From positions 6,190,311-6,254,310 of the forward strand of contig NW_006499435.1 of assembly GCF_000471905.2 (NCBI RefSeq): a stretch of DNA of 64,000 bases, in the 5' to 3' direction. Below the pieces are notes generated by a model. That model had not been told where the DNA came from. It searched no databases and saw only the letters and a program-made list of their open reading frames with translations. The DNA comes from Amborella trichopoda. Its lineage: Eukaryota > Streptophyta > Magnoliopsida > Amborellales > Amborellaceae. A program made the translations under genes and the position numbers. Of this stretch, positions 24,870-38,400 are shown piece by piece; the first letter of the stretch is position 1, and each line of letters starts with the position of its first letter.

Positions 24870-26555
24870 ACCGCTTTACTACAATTTATAGTTTAAAGGA
24901 TCAGGGATATCAAGATCAGGGACTAGCACATCTACACACTTATTAAATCCAGTTATAATTGTATAATTTGGATGTATATCATTGTCAATATAAAAAAAAC
25001 GTCGAGTTCAAATAATAACCAGCTGCATGCAATGGCCTATGTAACAGTATATCCCACTTCTCATCAATAATATCCAAACAGGCTTGTAGCGGTTCTCGTC
25101 ATCATCAAAATTTTGGGTTATTTCTCTTTTGCATTTTCTCCATAGCCTCACATATGTAGCCCCATAAAAGCATTGTCAGTATCAATCATGCGAAGGACTT
25201 TGACAAGAGGAAAAAATACCTTAAGAGCACCATTCACCCCTTGCCAAAAAATCTTATAAAGGATAATATCTATCACCTTCTTCCCAACTTGATCTTTGAA
25301 CCACTTGCATGCTCTCTAGTCAACTGTACTCTCATCGAATGTATGTTATTTAGGCATAAGTACCAGATCGCAAATCTCGTGACCTCAGGCCTCACAATCT
25401 CTTTCTTCTTTGTAAATCTACGCATCATGCTGAGGGTGAGATGGTGACTATAAATGAAATTTGTAACTGACTTTGCCTTCTCCACTGCACCTTATATCTC
25501 GGTTAAATTGCCAAGAGCCTTAAGCATGAGGTCTATACAATGTATTGTACATGGTGTCCAAAAGATTATACGATAAACTATGTGCAACAAATTAGCTGTA
25601 GTAACATTATGAGCAGCATTGTCTGTGACAACTTGTACAACAAGATGCTTCTCAACTTCCTTGATTCCCTTATTTATAGCTTGGAATATGTAATGGCCAT
25701 CATGGATATGATCAAAGGCATCAATAGACCTAAGAAAAACAATCCCTCAAGGAAAATTCACAAGCAAATTCATTTGACTTTTTCTCTTCCTATCACTTTA
25801 AGCATTAGTCATAATAGAAACCACATACTGAGCCCATGCATCATTCTTAATTTCTATAGCTTCCTTTGTGACACTCACCGTTTTTTTCAAAAGAAGCTCT
25901 GAAACTCATATGGGGTTGGGGGTTTCATTCCAGGGCCAAATTGGGCAATTGCCTCTAATACAACATGGAAACTACTTAGGTGAGCTGTATTGCAAGGAAT
26001 ACCCACCTCATAAAACCATATAGCAACATAATAAGCAGCTATGTCTCTCTCTTCCTACTTCATTCTATTTTCATTGGTGATTTGCTTCTTTGTTTTCTCT
26101 CCTGCAACCTTAGGGTTAGGCTGAGGTAAAAAATTATCCATAAGGCCTTTAACCCGAGGCTTCTTTCTCCCAAACCAAAAGCAATTACAACTCCTTTTCC
26201 CTTCTCCCTAATAATGAATTGTTCTATCTTTTGACATCCCTTCCCAATCCCATCCTCATTACTATTATCATCATAATTAACCCGAACCCCATACCTAATC
26301 TCTGCTATGGAGGCAAATCTCTCATTTTTTTATATTTTTACCATACTAAAAAATTTGGCTATTTTCATCAGGAGTCTTTTTACATGGGGCAACATCCCTC
26401 TTGATACCAGCAAGATGTTTCTTCAACCGGTTTATGCCCCATTTTGTATCATTGTCATAAAACTTGCATCTTATGCAATTTTTATCATTAGGATCTGAGT
26501 TGTAGCCATATTTTCGACCGGAAACACCACTCCTATTAGAAGCAATAAAACAAGG
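24870..26555 (-). pseudogene. hAT transposase pseudogene
   Basis: Minus-strand remains of a plant hAT transposase in the family order. A BED zinc finger at 26346-26550 has CIRC, then GINRLKKHLAGI and DVAPC. A DUF659-type region at 25273-25900 includes KAKSVTNFIYSHHLTLSMMR and RPEVTRFAIWYLCLN. The C-terminal region at 24870-25260 has NGALKVFFPLVKVLRMIDTDN, YKPVWII-DEKWDI-like words and HRPLHAAGYYLN, then PDLDIPDPLNYKL and a stop. Several stops and frameshifts. The sequence before the BED finger is a different element (fold-back MITE at 26554-26974), which now supplies the first ATG of the longest local ORF. Confidence 0.88.
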
Positions 26556-26974
26556 GAAAATATTGTATCTACCCCTAATTCCCCATCTTATTTTACGATA
26601 GACCCTCATTCTATTTTTCTTTCAAGCAGCATAAAAAAGCCCTGGAATATTTCACCGTACCCCCTCAGCTTTCTCTCCCACGTTTATTTACTTTTGACAA
26701 TAAAAACTAGCCCCAACAAAGTATTTTATTCCATCTTAATCTAAAAGTATTTTTAACCCTATTTTGCACTTTTTAAAAAAGCTTTTGGATTGAGATGGAA
26801 TAAAACAATTTGTTGGGGCTAGTTTTTGTGGCTAAAAGTGAATAAATGTGGGAGAGAAGAGATGAGGGGTACGATAAAATACTTGAAGGTTTTTTTATGC
26901 GGCTTGAAAAAAAATAGAATGAGGGTTTACCATGAAATAAGATGGGGAATTAGGGGTCTGTACGAAATTTTTCC
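26554..26974. mobile_element. Fold-back MITE, about 420 bp, inserted in the hAT transposase
   Basis: Almost the whole element is one long inverted repeat: left arm 26554-26748 and right arm about 26790-26974 pair over about 190 bases with small mismatches. Shared blocks include CCCCTAATTCCCCATCTTAT, ACCCTCATTCTATTTTT, CTCTCCCAC.TTTATT and ACTAGCCCCAACAAA. The flanks ATAAAACA and ATAAAAAA (7 of 8) may be its target duplication. It encodes nothing of its own. Confidence 0.82.
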
Positions 26975-27289
26975 ATAAAAAAAACCGCTTACTTTGATTG
27001 TTCAATCTCCAAACTTCCATCTTATAGATACTTCTAAAGAATCAAAATCTTCTAAACGCCCCCATAGATTTATAAAAAATTAAAAATTAAATCTAATATC
27101 AATGGGTGATGTTTTGATAAATTTCAAATAACTTTAAGAAGTCCTTCGATCCTAAAGAAATCATCAAAAACTAGTTTTTTGGTGGCTCTCTCTCTAATGA
27201 GTTTTAGGTTTCAAATGAACCTAAACCCCCCATTTTTGGCCTCTTAGTATAAAAAAACTAGAAAAAACTAGCCCCCACGGAAACCTTTT

Positions 27290-27500
27290 TCCACCTCTAG
27301 GCGGGGTGCTATACTTGGGCGGCTGCTCAGGTTTGGGCCGCTGGGCGGCCACCTAGATGGTTTCCTGGGCGCCAACCTAGATGGTTTCTTGGGCGCCTAG
27401 GTAGGCGCCTAGGAACCTCCACTTTTTTTGGGTGCCTAGGCCTGGACGATGTGCCCAGGTCGCCAGATCAGCCTAGGCGGCCGCCCAAGCGTGGATGCAT
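27290..27500 (-). mobile_element. 5' subterminal region of the hAT element
   Basis: G/C-rich block with at least eight variants of CCTAGGCG and GGGCGGC in both orientations. It lies upstream (minus strand) of the hAT transposase relic. The deleted hAT copy at 31837-33191 has the same word at both its ends. In hAT elements such subterminal repeats are the transposase-binding sites; that role is inferred here. The exact outer end was not found. Confidence 0.55.
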
Positions 27501-29407
27501 GAATGGTGAATGTAAGTTTCAATATTTTTATGTTGTGCTCAATTTCTTCCTCATCCTAGTGTTTATATTTATAATTTTAAGATTTCGATAAGCTCCGGAT
27601 GAGTTTCAATTGGAGCAGTGCAAGTTTTTTTCAGCTTAACAATTAAATATTTGTTCCCATAACTCATTAGGGGCAATGTGCTTTTGATATTTTCATATTA
27701 TTGCTACTTCCCATTCACTTGCCATGTTTATGAGCTATTAATTTTGGTTTCAGCTGACAAACATTAGAATAAATGTGAGGCTGCAGAAAATTGTTTTAAA
27801 CTTAGGTTCTCTCAAGTATTTGTTTTCGAATTGATCAGTGCCCATGGGTAAGACTCGGATTGCAAAAGTAGAATGTGGGGCGTGGTTTTCTTTACATTTG
27901 ATGCTAGTCGTTGTTCTTGCATCTTTGGGATGCCATTTCAAAAACTCTACCTGAGATCTTGTTTACTTAATCATAATTCAAGGGTATCACTTTTGAAAAG
28001 GAAATTTTGTTCAATGGAATAGGCCTCGTTCTAATACATTTTTAACATAGTAACAGTCTATACCTCTACTCCAAATATTTTGGCAAATTATTGGGCCAAC
28101 CATAGCACAATCCAATAGAATTTAAATGATAAAATGAGGTTGACATGTCGTCAGTTCAAAGTACCGGGGTGAATCAAAGACAAGTATCTATAACTTATTC
28201 AATATTTCAGCAAGTAATCAAACACACAGATATCCGTTAACATTCTATCAAGTTATCAAACGCAGTATCTAGTGACTTATTTAAATACATCGAGAACAAA
28301 TAAGAGACAAAACTCACAAATTCGAACCTTGACCATACATCAATCACTAGATTAGAGGCTTTGAATTGTCGTTCATGTTTACAATTGGCGGCGATGACCC
28401 AACAAATGATTCCCATCATCCGTAAATATATTAACCTCGCTGATAAAAATCCATAAACATCTCTTTCTCCCTTGCTCTCTGGATCTGCGGAGCTTTGTTC
28501 GTCTCAGCCCAGTACGCCCCTCCTCTCTTTCCCCTTTCTAACACCCTTAATACTCACTTCTTTATCTGTCTTTATTTTGTCATTGCAAACCTTACCCCTC
28601 CTTCATGGTGTTTTCCACCTCACTGTGTTGTGGCTTGAGCTTTTTAATCAATAATAAACACGGTTTTGAATCTGCAATTGAAAATGGAACGAACCTGTGT
28701 TTTTTTGGAGTAAGCCATACTTTCAATCAGTGAAAATTTCCACATTTTTCTCCAATAATATTTTTTAGCATAAAAATATCATTTGGCTATTGCGCATCTC
28801 TGATTAAAACCTAACCTGAGTATCTCTAGGTATAGCTTTTACTTCTTTTATTTTTGGTAACTTTGTGTGGTGTTTGCTGAAGTAGATTGCGGGTTAGGGT
28901 TTGTATTATTTATTTTCTTCTTAAGAATATGATTTGATTAAGGTTCACTAACGTATGCGCTGGGAATTTCATTTTGACATAATTGTGCTGGCCTTGTTTT
29001 TATTTTTCCGCAAATTTAGTGGGAAACTATTGGGCATTTACATTTATCTATTCTTTTTGAATCAGTGGTATGAATTTCTTGAAAATTTATTAAAAGGATG
29101 AAATTGCTGATGCAAATTACCTCTCTTGTCTTCTGGACTTTAATTTTTCCTTATGTTATGCATAGTTTAGCTTTCCTTTTCTAAGTTTTTCTGCAAATTT
29201 ACAGGGAAAAAGAGAACAATAAAATATTGTCTTAGCGAGCGGCAGAAAGAGTGGGATTTGATTCCAAATGCATCATAAAAGGAAGAAGGGGATTTATCAG
29301 TCTCAAATGATTAGAGTAACTCAGAAAGAGACTGCCATATAAAAAATAGACAGTGAGAAAGTATATTTAGTTGAATCCCATCGACCGTCACTGACAGTGG
29401 GAGAGAG
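27501..29407. other. Intergenic DNA and presumed SF3B2 promoter/5' leader
   Basis: No gene recognised. The last 100 bases before the SF3B2 start are A/G-rich (GGGAGAGAG immediately before ATG), like a plant 5' leader. A C/T-rich stretch at 28460-28620 ends in a polyadenylation-like AATAATAAA. A transcription start was not identifiable. Confidence 0.35.
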
Positions 29408-32400
29408 ATGACAGTGGAAGAACGAGTAGTGGTGGCTAATGGAGGACGAGACAACAAAATCGTGACTAATGGAGGAGGAGACAACAAAATCATCAACAAC
29501 GCTAGTGTTGCATCTGCTACTACTTCTACTACTGAGAATGGAGGAGGAATAACCATGAACAGTTACATTAAGAAATCTCTGAAGGAGGCTGATCGACGGA
29601 GGAGGAGGAGGAAGCAAAAGAAAAACAAGACTCATAATAACAATGCTGATACGGCTGCTACAAGGGATGTTGATGATGATGATAATGATCACGGTGATGT
29701 AAAAACAACTATCCATCATGAGGTACTACTACAATGGGGCTTTTCTCCTTTTTAACAACTAGTAGATTCTCGCAAGTTCGTTTTTTAGACTTATTGGACG
29801 AATTAGGCTTTATTCAGTTTCCTCAATATCTTGGGGGCTTCTCTTCCTTGAGATTCTCTAGAGAGAGGAATGGAAAAATTAGGGATTCATTTCCTCCTGT
29901 AAATTGGTGCCTTAATTTGGAGGATATTGGAATGGAGGAGAGACATACCACACTGGAACTATATCTTTCGGTAAAATTTGCCTTACTTGTATGATTTGAA
30001 GTGGACACCTTATACAAACCTCACCCTTTTTTGATAGTTGTTGTAACAATGGATGACTAATTTGAGCTGCTTATTTATGTATATATGAAGTAACCTACCC
30101 CCTTTCTTTACTTTCTTGTTCTAGTATGCACTGAGCAGCTATCAACCCCATGGCTTATATATCACCTAAAGCTCCCAACCTCTAGCAAGACAATGAACCC
30201 CATCTTATATCCCCAACAATACCCGAACTTTAGTTAGCCTTATGGTGGACTAAAGTATCCCTGACCTGGGGATAAAATGTTAATAATGGATATATTACAA
30301 TATTAGCTGGGGCTAAGAGCCTAAGAGTTCAATGTAAAAAGAAATTTTTACCATATATCATCAATATTGCGGCATCCAAAACCCATTCTGTTATGATGGA
30401 CTTTAGAGAGTTACTGTTCCTTGCTCCCTCCATAGGGAAATGGACTGCGGATATGCTCCTGTGGTGTACTATCATTTACCATTCATGTCGTATGGTTTTC
30501 CCACTGATACTTTCATTTCCTTGTTTGTGGACTAGGGAACCTCTCCAATAAGTTATTTTCAAGAGTTAACTTTCATCGATTGGTTGACAACAGGGTCAGG
30601 AGCGAGTTGAAGTGGAGTATGTTCCAGAAAAGACAGAGTTGGATGAAGATCTCTTAGATGATTTTAAAAAGGTCTTTGAGAAGTTTAGCTTTGGGGAAGC
30701 TGCACTTGGTGACAAGGTATAGCCAAGGTTCACATTTTGGAGCTGAAGTGAATTGTGAATGTCTTGTTAATAATGTGCTAACATAACTTACAAGTTACTA
30801 CTCATGTGGCATAGGATGATGATAAGAAGGATGAAGCAGGTCTAGATGCAGCAGCGGCAGCAGCAAAGAAGCAAGCTGACTCTGATGAGGATGAGGATGA
30901 GCAAGATGGCCAACAAAAAGAAAAAGGCGTCTCTAACAAAAAGAAAAAGGTTCACTTCTGATGATGGTGACTGTTGCCTTTTTTCCCCTCTCTATTCTGC
31001 TGTCAAAGCTTGATGTGGTCGGTTCTTTGTGTTGTAGTTGCAAAGGAGGATGAAGATTGCGGAACTGAAACAAATATGCTCGAGGCCTGATGTGGTTGAG
31101 GTATGAGTGTGGCTACAAGGATGGACATTTGTTGTTACTTCATTTTCCTATGCTGAATATTCTGTATTTTGATGTGCGAAAACTTTTCTTCGTGTGCAGT
31201 TATGAGTTTAAGTAATCATTTTGGTATAAAATTTGACAATGTCCTACTGCCCTATCCTACATGTTAAGCACTTGTAGTCCACTGGTACATTAGCTTGTCT
31301 GCAGAGTTTCTGTGTCCTACTATCATTGTCATGGAAGTTTTCCTTTGACAGTTTGAATCTCATAAAAGAGCACGAATGCCCTTGTACTAATCTATTGACT
31401 GGATGTTTAATGTTTTAAGTTCTTTGCCTTTAACTCCTATGAGTGTTGTCACCCATATTGGCCAACAATGCTTCCGATTTCAAAGTTCTGCTTTCTCTCA
31501 CATCCCAAATGTGATTATTGGCTATTATCTATATTGTTATATCATATGCGTTGTCTGAACTTTACATTTTCTTACTCAAGTGATTGTTCTTGCATATTTC
31601 TTTGGCGCTTCAGCACCATTTAGGTTGCTTCTTTAGAGGTGTTATCAATATATATTATGGGACGGAGTCCTTCCATTGATTCATGCACATTGTAAGATGA
31701 AATGTTCTCTGGACATCTCACACATCATACATGAAGCAGCTCATGGTTTCCAAGTGCACTGTGAAGGAGACCTCCTATCAAGGAGACAATCTTCATTAAT
31801 CATCACTATTGTTTTGACTTTTTAGTAAGGCCTCTGCAATGTTCAATAAGTCAGAGGCGGCCACCTAGGCGGTGGGGTGGGTGGGCCGCCTAGGTGGGGG
31901 CGCCCAGACCAATTTTTTTTTTTTTTTAAATTTGGATCCCCCACACCTCCCCCCATTTTATGATATATAAAATTGTCTGTTTTATTATTTAATAAGTAAG
32001 TTTTGTATGTAGTATATTGTTAAGATGCCAGAAGCACAGATCAAACCTAAGCATTTACAACTTTAGATTGTGAATGAAATAATTATAACCCAAAATGAAC
32101 ATTAAAAGATAAAATGAACTCGAGATGTCATTTAAATCTCGCAAATACAAGTCACTCACAAGTCACAAAAGTTTCAAAATTCATTCGCAAAAAGTCATAT
32201 GAACTCATATTCGACCAACAAAGGCCACAAACTACAAAAAGTCTTCTTTAGCCAACAAATATGATGAACTCAATTATGAGTTTCAGTTTCATCATCACTA
32301 CAAACACGGCGTCATTGTCTAGCATGCAGTCCAGCTGAATCTGATGATGATGCCAAGCCCTCATTATCAGAGTCATCCTCCTCCTCCACATAAAAACCTT

Positions 32401-35400
32401 CTTCCCTTGTAATTATTTAATAAGCTATAAGCAATAAGCAAATATTAAACTAACTAATAAAATAATCATGCTTTATGAATCGTACATCAAGAAAACGCAT
32501 TGCACATACAATTATTTAATAAGCAATTAAGAATTAAGCAATTATTAAACTAACTAATAATATAATAATCCAAATAGATAATAACATATCAAATATGTAT
32601 CACAAAGTATCAAAGAAAAAATACAAATAGCAAAAAATAACATCATTAAACATTAAGGGAAAAAAATACAAAACATAATGAAAACTATTGAAATGTACCA
32701 ACCTTCTTGAAGTGGACTCGATTTCGCGCCAAACCGAAATGTTTGGGATCCCAAATCTCTTCTTTTACAACCCCTATAAGCCTCAAAAAGATTGGGGTTG
32801 AATATCCTTTAATATCGTGACCATTCAAGGATTTCGAAAAAAATTTAGATCTCTCAAAAAATCTTCAAATCTAGTTTTTTTCAAGTTGTTTCTCACTCAA
32901 AAGTTCACTAAATTTGTTTTTGGGGGCAAGAATGACCTCCCAAACCCTTTTCCCCTCTTTTTAAAGGGGTAAAATGACTTTTTTTGCCCCCACCCGAAAA
33001 TTTTTTTCCGCCATAGCCCTGCGGGCTGCCTAGACGGGGCCTTTTACCGCATTTTTGACCACCTAATCGGTCGCCTGACCGCATAGGTGGGCCCCTAGTT
33101 CTGGCGCCTAATAAGTTCCTCCTTAAGAATGCCTAGGTGTTTTTTCAAAAAAGCCGCCTAGGCAGTTGGGCAGCCGACTTTTTGAACATTGTGCCTCTGT
33201 GCTGCCATAATCATCACTATTGTTTTGACTTTTGAGTAATGCCTCTGTACTGCCGTAAATTAATCTAATCATCCTCAGATTGTGTGGTGCCCATATACCT
33301 GTTATCTAGGCTTTGCCATATGCTCTCGATGACTCTGGTCCAATATTGCCGAACAACTGCTGGTGTGACTCAGTTCGTGGATGTTGAACGGCCCGAGTTA
33401 TGGTGTCCCTTTTTGATTATCTCGATCACCTCCTGTTCATAGCAGTAATTTTGATTAAATGCCATGTTGCTTGTATCCTCCTATTTCCTCCAAATGGTGT
33501 CTGTGAAGAGTATTTCTTCTTTCATTCTGTTGTGCTGTTGCTTCTATCCACATTAAGGATATTAAGGAATCAGGTTTTCCAATGGTAGAAACATAGAATC
33601 AAACAAAGTCAACATACCTTCCTACATTCCTTATGTAATTGTGTTAGGCGAAGAGATTTTGCTTTGGCATCATTCCTGCTAAGAAATGATCAGATCGATA
33701 ATTTCAGATCTAATATTAGTTTTACATCAAAACCATGAGAAAGCAGCCACCATTGGGGGAGTTTACTGCCTCCAAATCTGTCTCATTGAAAGGAGATTTT
33801 CTTGTGTGACCGTAATATATACACAGATTTCTTGGAGAACCTACACAGTGTTTCTGGCTCCAACCTAATGTATTAAGGATGTTGTGCATTTAAGTTTTAT
33901 GGAGAACAGGTGTACACTTGATGTTTTTGGAAGTATTTAGCTATACATTTTAGTAACTAATTTAATGTGATGTGCTGAAGTTTATAAGATGCAAGCATTG
34001 TCTTATGAAATTGGACATTAGCATCCATATCTTGGAAAGAGTTGAATCTCCCAATTCATTGGCAAAATCCATTATATTAAATTTTGTGATATACACAATC
34101 GGTAGTCAAACCAAGCTGCTTGCGAGACTCTAGATGCATGTAGCTATCTGTCTACGATACACACGTGTATTATACCCCTGCATAATTTTTATGTGGTTGT
34201 GGATGTGTGCTGGTCTTTTTTATTTTTCATTTTCTATATTTTTTCACCTGGGGTTTAAATCTGGTTGTATATGTTCAGGTTTGGGATGCAACTGCAGCAG
34301 ATCCCAAGTTACTTGTATTCTTGAAATCGTACCGAAATACAGTACCTGTTCCAAGACATTGGTGCCAGAAACGAAAATTCCTACAGGTGAGTAGTCACAT
34401 CTGATATGAACTCATATGGCTGCTGTCTGCTTGTATGCTTAATGTGCACAATAAAGGACGGGGGACCAACAAGAGGGTGTGGGAACATATAATCGATAAG
34501 GTAGCCACCCTCTTATTTGTATATGTGGTTGTTGCAGGGGGATTTGGTCACTCACTGGATGTAACAATCATGGAGCTACAACCTGTCGGTGTTTGCGAAA
34601 GGGCAGCTTTGAATGGTTTCAATTTATGATATATATTTGTAGGGTGGGTGGGGTGTTATTGACCATATTATGATGACAACTTGTAAAAGTAAAATGTCTA
34701 GGTTAGGGCAATGGTCAATGATTTGCATTTATTTCTGGTTCGGTGTGGCGATACTTTCCATTGGAAGATAAATCTCCTCTTTAAGTGTTGCAGAGAGGTT
34801 GTTGGCTATTTATTTCCCCTTAAACGCTCAAACTTCAATTTTTGGTTTTTCTAAACTTGATGTGGCAGTTCACTGCCTTCACCTAAGATCTTGAAGATAT
34901 AGTTTTCATCTTTCATGAAATTCTTGCAGGGAAAGCGTGGCATTGAAAAACAGCCTTTTCAACTTCCAGATTTTATTGCGGCAACTGGTATTGAGAAAAT
35001 AAGACAGGTGAGAGTTTACATAAAAAACAATGTGCCTTTTGCAGTTGATAGTTTATGTAGAATAGAATGAGCTTTTGTTGTTCAGATGCATGATTGTCTA
35101 CGTGAAATTTTTTACATGTTCATGTGCTGAAAAATTCATAATTGGTTTCATTGCATTATCACTGCAGGCATATATTGAAAAGGAGGATAGTAAGAAGTTG
35201 AAACAGAAGCAAAGGGAACGTATGCAACCAAAGATGGGAAAGATGGATATTGATTATCAGGTTGATTAAGTTATTGGTGACTGGGTCACTATCTGTAGCT
35301 TGTAAAATGTCCTTTTGTGATGACTACAGTTTGCACTTTCATCATCTTCTTGCTATTGTCAACTTCTAAAAGAACAAATCAGTCTGCATATTGATTCCTT

Positions 35401-38400
35401 TGATTTTATTGAGGTTCAGAATGAGGTACATCTTCATATGTAAGTGGATAGTTTCTTGAATAAGGATGTTTTCCTTTTGCAGGTCCTCCATGATGCATTC
35501 TTTAAATATCAAACAAAACCGAAATTGACTACTCATGGTGATCTTTATCATGAAGGGAAGGAATTTGAGGTAGTGTTTTCTGCCACATCCAGTGTTTGTA
35601 ATGGATAAAATTGAATTTTTTTTCTCGTGAATTAAATATTTGAATCACATGAATCGCAATGCTCATGTGGGTGCTACTTCTGAGGTTTATTTGAATAATC
35701 TGCAGTAGATAATATTGCATTTTATGTTTATGACTGGAGGTATCTTTATCATGGATCTGTTGAAATTGTCAATTCCTTCACAATTCAATCATGTTGGAAG
35801 TTAAACGTGGTAATGATAGATGATATTGTAGTAAGCTTTTGTTGACAGACATGTTACTTAGATGCAACCAACAGCATGTCATGTGGTGACTTGGCCTCTT
35901 CAGGGTCAATATTTTATTGAATTTGGTGTATGTCAGTATATTGTTTTGTACGCACATATTATTGTCATCATCATCAGCATCATCATCATCCTCATCATTA
36001 TCATTATTTGAAAGTGTTGACTTGTATTGTATATACAATCAATCTCATACCTCGTGAGCTTTTGTACAATTGTTGTTGGATGTATACATGTATCCTCACC
36101 CTTTTCGAAGAATAGGATCATCCGAGGATTTAGCACCTGAATCACATAGCTCAGCTCTGCCACTTAAGGAGGCAAACCTTTTACCCATCCCCATTTCCGG
36201 TTTGAACCCCTTCAGACCTTGACCAGGAGATAGATCAGTTGAACACTGAATTCCAGTTACTGTTTTGTGGAGGGATATGAATGGAAGGTGGTTAAGGAAA
36301 TGTGTGATTTGGATGCCAGTCACTATGAGTGAAGTTAGAGAGGCTAGAATAAACTTCGTAATTGAAGATTGCAAGTGATTGTAATTCCATATTGGTAAAT
36401 GGGGTCATTTTTGTTGTTCAAATGTGTATATTGTGGTCTTGGATAAGAAGATGAATAGAGCAATTTCCGGCAGGTGGCCATTGTGGTCTTGGAGGATGAA
36501 TGGAGATGGTGAGTTGTGTATTGTATATAGGGGATTAGGGATGAGGAGCTTCACAGGTCTCTTTGTGGGAATGGGGACAAAATTGTTTTTCTTAGGCATC
36601 TGAAGGTGTTTGGTTTTAGCTATTGTGACTGTAGCAATGATTAAGAGAGGGGGAGGGGGATGTGTTTGATGGAGTGATTTGAGGACAAGGGAGGGTGTGG
36701 GGTGTTTTGTGTTTACCGAGGGATTTGAGACAGGAGTCATAGGACCTAAGTTTGTTAAAATGTTGGTTTCTCATTCAAGGGTGGAGAATATTGATGTGTC
36801 TTGGAGTAGAACTTGTATTATTGCTTACACTTCTCTATTGTGATCTTTGTGGTACTAGGAGTGGTTTACAATGTTGGTCTTCTATGTCATGTCTTGTCCC
36901 CTCTGAAGTGTTTGATTGTGGGTGGTAATTGTTAGAGGAAGGGTGCAAAGGGGTAGGTAACTGCTTGTAGTTCATCATACTTTTACTTGGAAGCTTTGGG
37001 TCATGTCCTTAGGTGGGTTTCCTAGGTGAATCTGATGATGGCTTTGAGTTTCTAAGTTCGTGGGTAGTTTGGTTGCTCCTGAAAGGTGCTGGAGTAGTAA
37101 CACCCTAGAAGACTAATAATAGTTCAATTTAGATCTTGTCACAATAACTTGGCAGAGCAATAGAGTTATAGCTGGCGACTCTGAAGAAAACTAAAAATGA
37201 TGAAGAAAATAACTAGGGGTTCAGAAGACCAATAATATTTCTATTCTCTGTGAATCGCACTGTCTTCGATGTTGATGTTACCTCACCCCCTTTCTTGCCA
37301 AATTTTTTTACTGGCAGTGGCTCTCAATGTGTAATTTTCTCACTTTTTTGGGAGTCAAACCAATTGGTCATCTCCCTTGCGTTGAGGAAGTTTCCAGTGT
37401 TCCCACTCAATAATTTAAACCTTGACATGGTATTGTTCACATATTATGGCCTTTGCTCCCAGGTACACATTTTTGAGATCTAGACTCACAATACTATATC
37501 ATTACACAAGTTAATGAAAGATTTCTGTGATTAATGGTTAATGAAAATTTACTGGTAACTTACAAAAAAAAGAAAAAAAAATACAATATTAATATAATAA
37601 AGATACATTATATATTGGTACTTAGGACACAGTTTCTATGAGTCCTAGGACTAATGAGTCCCCTCTTGGAAATCCTGGATTTTGGACCTAATTCTTGAGG
37701 AATATATAATCTCTAACATGGAGATCATCATCTTCCAAGCCTTATCTCAATTATTTGGTGTCGGCTAAATGAATCTTGTTCCTCAATTCTTCTCTATCAA
37801 GGGAGATCATGAACATGTAAAACTAAATAAATATTTAAAACTGGGAATGATAATTTATGAAGAAAATATGTAGACTATTAGTTTCAACTTTTTCTGGGGA
37901 ATCACCCATTCGCGTCCATCTTTAAAATGGATGTTTTATGCCTCGGGGGATGCAAATGTAGGAATGTGTCCCCTAACTCATGCAACAAATTTCCTATTGC
38001 GTATTGAAACAAGATACTGTATTTTTTTAGATTATATACTATGTCTTATACTTTATATGTACTTATCATTGATTTTGGGAAATGCCAAGTGTATCCCCTC
38101 GCGTTGATTGGAGGGGAAGAAGCGCTATGTTTCTGTGTGGCAGGAGGGGGGTGCATAGATGCTGTGGGTGTGACGCATACTTTGTGGTTGTGTTCCAAAG
38201 AAATGGTTACCCATATCAGTTTGTAACAGAGCTACACATGTTAGATATACCGAACCTAAAATTGGCCTTTCAGACATGGTATGTCTATAGTGATATTAAT
38301 TACTGTCATATGGACAACTTAAGAGTTAAGGTGAAGTGTCAAGTGTCTGACATATGTGTCATGTCTCGATGTGTTCAGTTCTGGCCCAGATTTACTCCAA

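Noticed and set aside
29321..29719. 132-codon minus ORF opposite SF3B2 exon 1
   Set aside because: Antisense shadow of the exon; Ser-rich by composition.
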